Under the pieces are notes generated by a model. The model was not told where the DNA came from. It did not search any database and saw only the letters and a list, made by a program, of their open reading frames with translations. A stretch of DNA of 64,000 bases, taken from positions 1 through 64,000 of the forward strand of contig JAZBQD010000064.1 in NCBI GenBank assembly GCA_036583965.1, read 5' to 3'. Below, one piece after another: positions 58,673 through 64,000 of this stretch. Positions within the stretch are counted from its first letter, which is position 1. The number at the start of each line of letters is the position of its first letter. The stretch is from Prunella strophiata. Lineage: Eukaryota > Chordata > Aves > Passeriformes > Prunellidae. The translations under genes and the position numbers were made by a program.

Positions 58673-60527
58673 TGTTAGCGTTCAGAAAGACATAATCACA
58701 AAATGATTATATGCAGGTGCTTTTATTGAAGAGCTCTGGGTGTTGGGGTACAGACCCAAATCTGACATGGTTTCGCACTGAATATGTTTTATATTCTATT
58801 GTTATATAACTTACATATTAATTATTAAATTTATATTGTTCTATTGTAGACATTTATTTCATTCAAGCAAGAATTTCTCATGATCCCCCTCATACCCCTG
58901 AACATAGTTTCTCATGATTCTTCTTACGATTAAACAATAACTATATCTAATTACTAAGCAATCATCACATCTAACAATTATATCATTTATCATATACTGA
59001 TTACACAGGTGCAGTTTCTCATGATCTAGCAAACACAAGGCCTAACCTTTCCCAGGGTGTCCTGGGTTTACAGGAAATGAGGTTTTTAGGAAGCTGTGGC
59101 CAGAAAACCAATCAGAAATAAGGTTTAGATATTGGCACCTGAGCTGGCCACTAAAGTTTTGGATCCACCTCTGAGAACACAAGGGGTTAAAAAGCCGAGA
59201 ACTCCCGGGGGACACTCTCTTTCCTTCCGGTCAGCGAGGAGTGAGGACCTCCCCCCCCCCAGCCCGGCTGTGGGCTGGGTGGGGAAGGGGAAGCCATGCG
59301 GCTTGGCCGAGGTGGGCTGAAAGCTCCGGGAGGAGGTGAGCAGTGAAGTCGGGCTCCTGCAGCACGGAAGACGGAGGGGTGGAAAAGAATAGAGATTGTG
59401 TCGGGCAGTCCGAGAACGGGGGGGAGGCAGAGAGAGAGAGAGAGCAGCTGCTGCCGGCAGAGAAGGAGTGGGAGGTGCCCTGGCCTTGGGCCGGCAGCTG
59501 GGAGGTTTCAGCTATCCCAGGAAGCAGAACCAGAGGCAGAGAGAGAGAGGGCAGCCTCCGCCGGCAGAGAAGAGGTGAGAGGAGGTGCCCTGGCCTTGGG
59601 CAGGCAGCTGCTTCAGGTAGCTGATGGGAAGAATCCTAGGTGGGAAGAGATGGAGTGGCTGTTGGCTGGACTCTTTCCTTGTATAGCCACGGATGGAACC
59701 TTTTTTCCTCTGTAACACAGGAACTGCATTTAGGGGGAGGCGATTGCTTGGATGCAAAGAAGATCTCAGCTCTTGAGACCCCTTGGCCCCAGGGGGTGAA
59801 ATTTGGGGGGGACAAGTGCGTCCCAATTGTCTTCTCGAGACCCCTCAGCCCCAGGGGGTGAAATTTGGGGGGGACAAGTGTCCCACATGGCGAGGACTGT
59901 AGCTTTCTTGGAAGTGGGCGTTGCATCCTTAAAAGGGGAACCCTAAAGGCAGTTCTGGTCTATGCGCAGTGGTGAGAGCACTGGGCATAGAAGGGAAGAA
60001 AGAATCACGATGGCAAACTTTCTCTAAGTGCTGCCATGTGTAAAGTGGAAACGGAAGAGGCATCAGTGGGGTTTCCAACGAAGTCTGTGGTACAGGAGGG
60101 ACTCCTCTCTCCTTGGTGGATTGGGGGTTGATTGCCCAGGGAGTGGTAACCAGATTGTTATTGTGCATTTGAAGCGTTGTGTTGATGTATTGTAATGGAA
60201 TAGTTTCGGGGGAGGAGGAGGAATGTTCTGAAAGTTTTCATTTCCAAGTGTGTGTGTTCTTCTATTGTAGTTGTAAGTTAATAAATTTCTTCTGTATTTC
60301 AAGGCTGAGCCTGCTCTGCTCTGTTCCTAGTCCCATCTCACAAGACTTAATTGAAGGAAATACATTTTCATTGGGGCACTGGCATTGTGCCAGTGTCAAA
60401 CCATGACACAAGGCTTACCCTTAACATTTTCCCAGGGCCTACTAAGCTTAACTTTCTTTCTAACTCCCCGAATTTTCTATGATTTTAAGAACCTTTTATT
60501 ATCACATGTATACGCATTCTTTCTACA
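58673..60527 (-). mobile_element. LTR-like insertion, family L, interrupted by a K-type LTR
   Basis: 58673-59057 and 60409-60527, TGTTAGCGTTC to TTTCTACA, very AT-rich. It lies inside the C-type LTR, shown by comparison with copy 1. No clean target-site duplication. GCTTTTATTGAAG near 58722 suggests minus orientation. Confidence 0.65.
59058..60408 (+). mobile_element. Solo LTR, family K, copy 2
   Basis: 1351 bp, TGTCCTGGG to CCATGACA, flanked by CAGGG and CAAGG (59053-59057 / 60409-60413), one mismatch. Two 61-bp-type repeats (about 59771-59890) against three in copy 1. AATAAA near 60280. Confidence 0.88.
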
Positions 60528-60710
60528 TGTCGCGGACAACCCAGGCTGTTTGGTGGCAGCAATACAGAGGGGGGAAGGGGACTATGGGGAGAACAGAGGA
60601 TGTCCAAACAACAAACTACAATAACATAACCATACATCAATAAAACTTCTCTTAACATACACATAATATTCATCCTTTAATTGCGAGAGCCAATCATCAC
60701 ATTGCCCACA

Positions 60711-60727
60711 CCGCCCCCTTCCCTTTA
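60711..60727 (-). other. Polypurine-tract-like sequence next to the C-type LTR
   Basis: The minus strand reads AAAGGGAAGGGGGCGG directly before the LTR U3 start (TGTGGGCAATG). This is the position and composition of a retroviral plus-strand primer. Confidence 0.55.
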
Positions 60728-62573
60728 GTCCTGGGGTCTCCCTGCACTTTTTCCTGTTGGTGGTTGCAAAAACTCTGCCATCACATTTGCCTTTGCTTTT
60801 GCCTTTTCCTCATCTCTTCTTATAAACGCTTCTTAACCGATTCATCCAGGGGCTTATTCTGTCCTTCTTCTAATCCCCTGCTACTGCCTCAGGGTATTCA
60901 TTCTCCCACAGCTCAAAATCACTCGTTTCTCCAGTGATCCAAACAAAATCCCTTCGTGTATCAGGACAGGCTTTGGTGACACATTGTCTCTTATACCATA
61001 TACCAAAGCTTCTTGCTGTACCTTACACTGCACACCAAAGCCACACCCCGTCCAGTCGCAGTGTCCACACACCCCTGCAGCACACCTGTCCAGGCCCCTG
61101 GGCCGCTCTCACTGCACCACAAGCTCTGTAAAGCACCAGGTCCCGATGAGAGGGTACAGCAGATGGTGCCACAGGAACAAGTTGGCAGACGGGAGGTCCC
61201 ACAGCCTCATGGGACAGGGGACCCACTGCAGCCCCTGTCTGTGGGGGTGGCAGTAGTCAGGAACCTCCCAGAGCTGAGCTCCAGCTGTCCCACAGTCTCG
61301 GCTTGGTCCTGCACCTCTCCCACAGGTCCCCAGCCCGTGCTGCTGATCCCACACCTGGCCTCAGACAGAAGTCCTGAATAGTTGACCTTAAGTCCTGAAT
61401 AGCAAGTGGACAAACCCAAATCCTCCACCTTGGCTCCATAATGACCTGGGGAGGGGTGGGAGTGTAGGGGTAGTACTTCCTCATTTTCCCTATCCTGGAA
61501 GCCAGGAATACAAAAGACTTGCAGCCAGCCCTGCATTAGACTGCAGATTTTGAAGATAAGGCAGAGAACTTCCCGCCTCCTTATCACATTGCCTCCTGCT
61601 GCTATTTGCCTTAACCATATTTCTCCACACTCCCCTTCAACCAATCCTTTCCCAAGTCAACACCATATTGGCCCCTCTGGGTGTAGGTGACCGAGACCCT
61701 TTCTCAGTGCCTCTAATTGCCACCTTTGGGCATCCACATTCCCCACATTGCCTGCTCAGGGCGCCCATGCCCTTTTTACTACCTCTAGGAGAATGTACAA
61801 ACCATCTCAACATTCTCCTAAAGGACCCTTTGGAGGTATTTTAGGATTGTCATCCCCATGGTCAAGACCCTTTTGTCAACTTTCCTTTGTTGCCGACCCT
61901 GGGCATCTTGCCATGTTTTAGTCCCCAAAGTTGCACTCACCAGTGAGATTTGCAGAGACCCTTCCCTACTTTCCCTTTAAAATTTTTTAAAGGGATGAAA
62001 GGGACAATAACAGCACTAGGTGAGTCGCTGTAACCAGAGGCACACCGATTAACCATATCAACTCTTCTGATACACTTTTTCCATTGCATTGGTCAAATAC
62101 ATATTCATACAGATTATGCATATTCAAACATTTATTTGAACTCGTTTACATGTTCCAGGAATTCTTTGGCTTGGTTCGACCCCTCACCCACCTTGTTAGA
62201 GTACTTGCAGTAATAGTGGATTGTTGCTTTGAGGGTCGTGTGTCACTTCCTCAAAACGGACGCCTGTTCCATGGTTCCAGCAGGCATAAGTTATTGATAG
62301 TCGAAAAGGTCAGTGGCAGGGTTCCTCATCACATCTGTTCCTTAAATGTTATCTGACCATGCAGATGGTTTTAGCTATTTCCACAAGTACTTTAAATCAA
62401 CATTAGGTATTTCACAAATATATCTGAGGTATTCTCATAATTGTCAGTTAGTTACAAAGGTAAAAGCATTAGTTATTATTTCACAACTACAGCAACTTGG
62501 GCAGAAGTTAACATTACAATGCACAACACATAGCATCCACTTTAATATTTTGCGAAAGCCAAAACTATAATAT
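60728..62573. other. Unassigned region beside the C-type LTR
   Basis: Minus-strand frames of 145 (61644-61207) and 63 residues (61072-60881, beginning MCGHCDWTGCGFGVQC) are the longest. I recognise neither. If the neighbouring purine tract is real, this would be the 3' internal part of a gammaretrovirus-like provirus, but no fusion peptide, transmembrane or other env hallmark is visible. The 62.0-62.57 kb part is AT-rich and featureless to me. Confidence 0.4.
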
Positions 62574-62578
62574 ATGTT

Positions 62579-63250
62579 TTCTTACATTGGATATGTATTC
62601 TATTCCTATCTGTGGAGCAGTTATCTTCTGTTAATTGGGCAGTTTTCTTTATCTCTTCCACAACCAATCCTCCCTCTGGGGAGATATCTTCTGTTAATGG
62701 ACCATTGAGTCTCACTGCATGACTGATAAAATTACACCATCCCACTGTGAGATGCTCTGCTCAGAGGGAGGAGCCAAACATGCCTATCTGGATCTAATCA
62801 GAGATTTGGAAGACCATAGGCAGCCTTTTCCACTGAATTCCCAGAGGATCAGCCCTTTCCCACTGGATTCACAGAAGAAGACCAGACCCATCTACACCAT
62901 CACTGGATCTTCAGAGGAAGACTACACCCTTCTACAGGATCATTGCTCCAACAGAACCCCATCTGTCACTCCAGGAGGACTGCAGCCACCATTTCAATTG
63001 GACTGCTACCAACACCCTGACCCACAGGGTGTCAGGTCGTATTCTGACTCTGTCAGTGTTTTGGTTTACTGTATTGTTTATGGTTTTTTTCTTCCCTAAT
63101 AAAGAACTGTTGTTCCTGCTCCCATATCTTTGCCTGAGAGCCCTCTTAATTTCAAAATTATAACAATTCGGAGGGAGGGGGTTTACATTTTCCATTTCAG
63201 CGGAGGCTGCTGCCATCCTTAGCCGACACCTGTCTTTTAAAACTAAGACA
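62579..63250 (+). mobile_element. Solo LTR, family A2, copy 2
   Basis: Ends AACTAAGACA; the start reads TTCTTACATTGG where copy 1 has TGTCTTATGTTG, so the first base or two are altered. 5-bp duplication ATGTT (62574-62578 / 63251-63255). AATAAAG near 63100. Confidence 0.85.
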
Positions 63251-63255
63251 ATGTT

Positions 63256-63350
63256 TATCAGGTAGTCCACAAACTAAAATATCATCCATAAATGATGTTC
63301 TGAGAATACAAGCTATAGAGGGACCAGGGCATTGGCCACAAAAAGGTGAC
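63256..63350 (-). pseudogene. Reverse-transcriptase scrap with an F-M-D-D active-site box
   Basis: The minus strand around 63265-63345 reads CGQCPGPSIACILRTSFMDDILVCGLPD, an RT palm segment (YxDD-type box) followed by the A2 LTR. Too short to assign to a family. It could belong to the provirus suggested by the C-type LTR. Confidence 0.55.
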
Positions 63351-63415
63351 AAATCGTACTATATCAAAAGGAGATAAAAGTGATTACAAATTGTACTATA
63401 TCAAAATCGTTGGGA
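63347..63415. repeat. Short direct repeat
   Basis: ACAAATCGTACTATATCAAAA and ACAAATTGTACTATATCAAAA lie about 40 bp apart, one base different. Confidence 0.8.
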
Positions 63416-63470
63416 TTAATACTAATTTGTGAAAGCCAATACATAATAGCAAAAGTCAACAACTATATAG

Positions 63471-63778
63471 TGTGAAAAATGGAGTTGAAGATAAAGAATT
63501 GTTGTAAAGTTTAATAAGGGATAACATAAGAGGCAAAAATTCCAGTGCTGGGGTGCTCCTGGCGAGCAGCCAAAGAACAGGTTGGTATATACAGACAGTG
63601 TTATCATCACTACATGAGGTACATGCATATTCATGTGTTTCATCCATTATTCAAACATTCTTGTGGACTTTCTGATGTTTTGGGAACTCCTTTGTTTGGC
63701 TTCTTCACACTCTGGCTTATCTGCATGACATCCTATATGTCAGGTCAATATATTTTATTTCTTCTTGTGTCTCCATCC
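63471..63778 (-). mobile_element. B-related LTR fragment
   Basis: Starts TGTGAAAAATGG and has AAAGTTTAATAAGGGATAAC, like the left end of the B-type LTR at 40521 (minus orientation). The other end is not defined. Confidence 0.5.
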
Positions 63779-64000
63779 TGTGAAAAACACATTCACTTTC
63801 CTGTGAAAATTTAAAAGTTTAATAAAGGACAATAGGAGACAAGGACCATAAAGCAAAGGTTATTATGGCTGGGTGCATCTTGGCACTCAGCCAAGACCAC
63901 ACCTTATCTTTGGGGATAGCCCTTAAATACCTTTTCCATTACATCAACCTGTTGCATATTCATAGACCCTTATGTATAGTAAGCTTTTTCTCAAAACTAG
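63779..64000 (-). mobile_element. B-related LTR, cut by the window end
   Basis: Starts TGTGAAAAACAC, then AAAAGTTTAATAAAGGACAATAGGAGAC and CCTGTTGCATATTCATAGACC, collinear with 40521-40800. It runs out of the window. Confidence 0.75.

Larger units (their letters stand above)
58351..60710 (-). mobile_element. Family C LTR, copy 2, interrupted by L- and K-type LTRs
   Basis: 58351-58672 and 60528-60710 together match copy 1 (31230-31670). The left end is next to the proline primer-binding site. The right end (ATTGCCCACA) is followed by CCGCCCCCTTCCCTTT, which on the minus strand is a purine tract. Gammaretrovirus-like. Confidence 0.82.

Overview
The window looks like gene-free, repeat-saturated avian DNA, probably from a songbird. 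I found no host protein-coding gene, no rRNA and no tRNA gene in 64 kb. What can be read is CR1 LINE sequence (the typical bird retrotransposon) and a very dense set of endogenous retroviruses (ERVs) and their long terminal repeats (LTRs), mostly inserted into one another. Such ERV density without genes would fit a female-specific W chromosome or another low-recombination region. That placement is inference from composition only. ERV, LTR and family letters below (ERV-1 to ERV-4, LTR A to V) are my own labels.

Layout. 1-3147: 3' half of a plus-strand, betaretrovirus-like provirus (ERV-1), then a short CR1 piece. 3.4-9.5 kb: AT-rich DNA with two solo LTRs of one family (F). 9.55-17.25 kb: an E-type LTR split by a complete minus-strand provirus (ERV-2). 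17.25-18.75 kb: two solo LTRs. 19.86-28.6 kb: an A-type LTR split by minus-strand provirus ERV-3, which is itself split by a G-type LTR. 28.6-31.7 kb: a cluster of LTRs. 33.0-34.03 kb: a plus-strand CR1 3' end. 34.08-43.2 kb: a second, minus-strand CR1 split by an A-type LTR, which is split by minus-strand provirus ERV-4, which is split by a B-type solo LTR. 43.3-56.2 kb: about 4 kb of one minus-strand CR1 (ORF1 with its esterase-like domain, then the endonuclease and reverse-transcriptase regions, then the 3' end) exploded over about 12.9 kb by at least nine LTR insertions. 56.2-64 kb: more LTRs, a three-level nest (C containing L containing K), a gammaretrovirus-type primer-binding site, an unassigned 1.8 kb stretch and a reverse-transcriptase scrap.

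The four betaretrovirus-like proviruses share one gene plan: gag with CCHC knuckles, a fused dUTPase-protease, then RT-RNase H-integrase. None shows an env gene between integrase and the 3' LTR. All carry stops or frameshifts. ERV-2 stands out: its two 350-bp LTRs differ at one base, yet its gag, protease and RT are broken. Target-site duplications (TSDs) were read directly for most LTRs and are the main support for the nesting order. They are 6 bp for the betaretrovirus-like elements, 5 bp for the large ERVL-like LTRs and 4 bp for a few ERV1-like LTRs.
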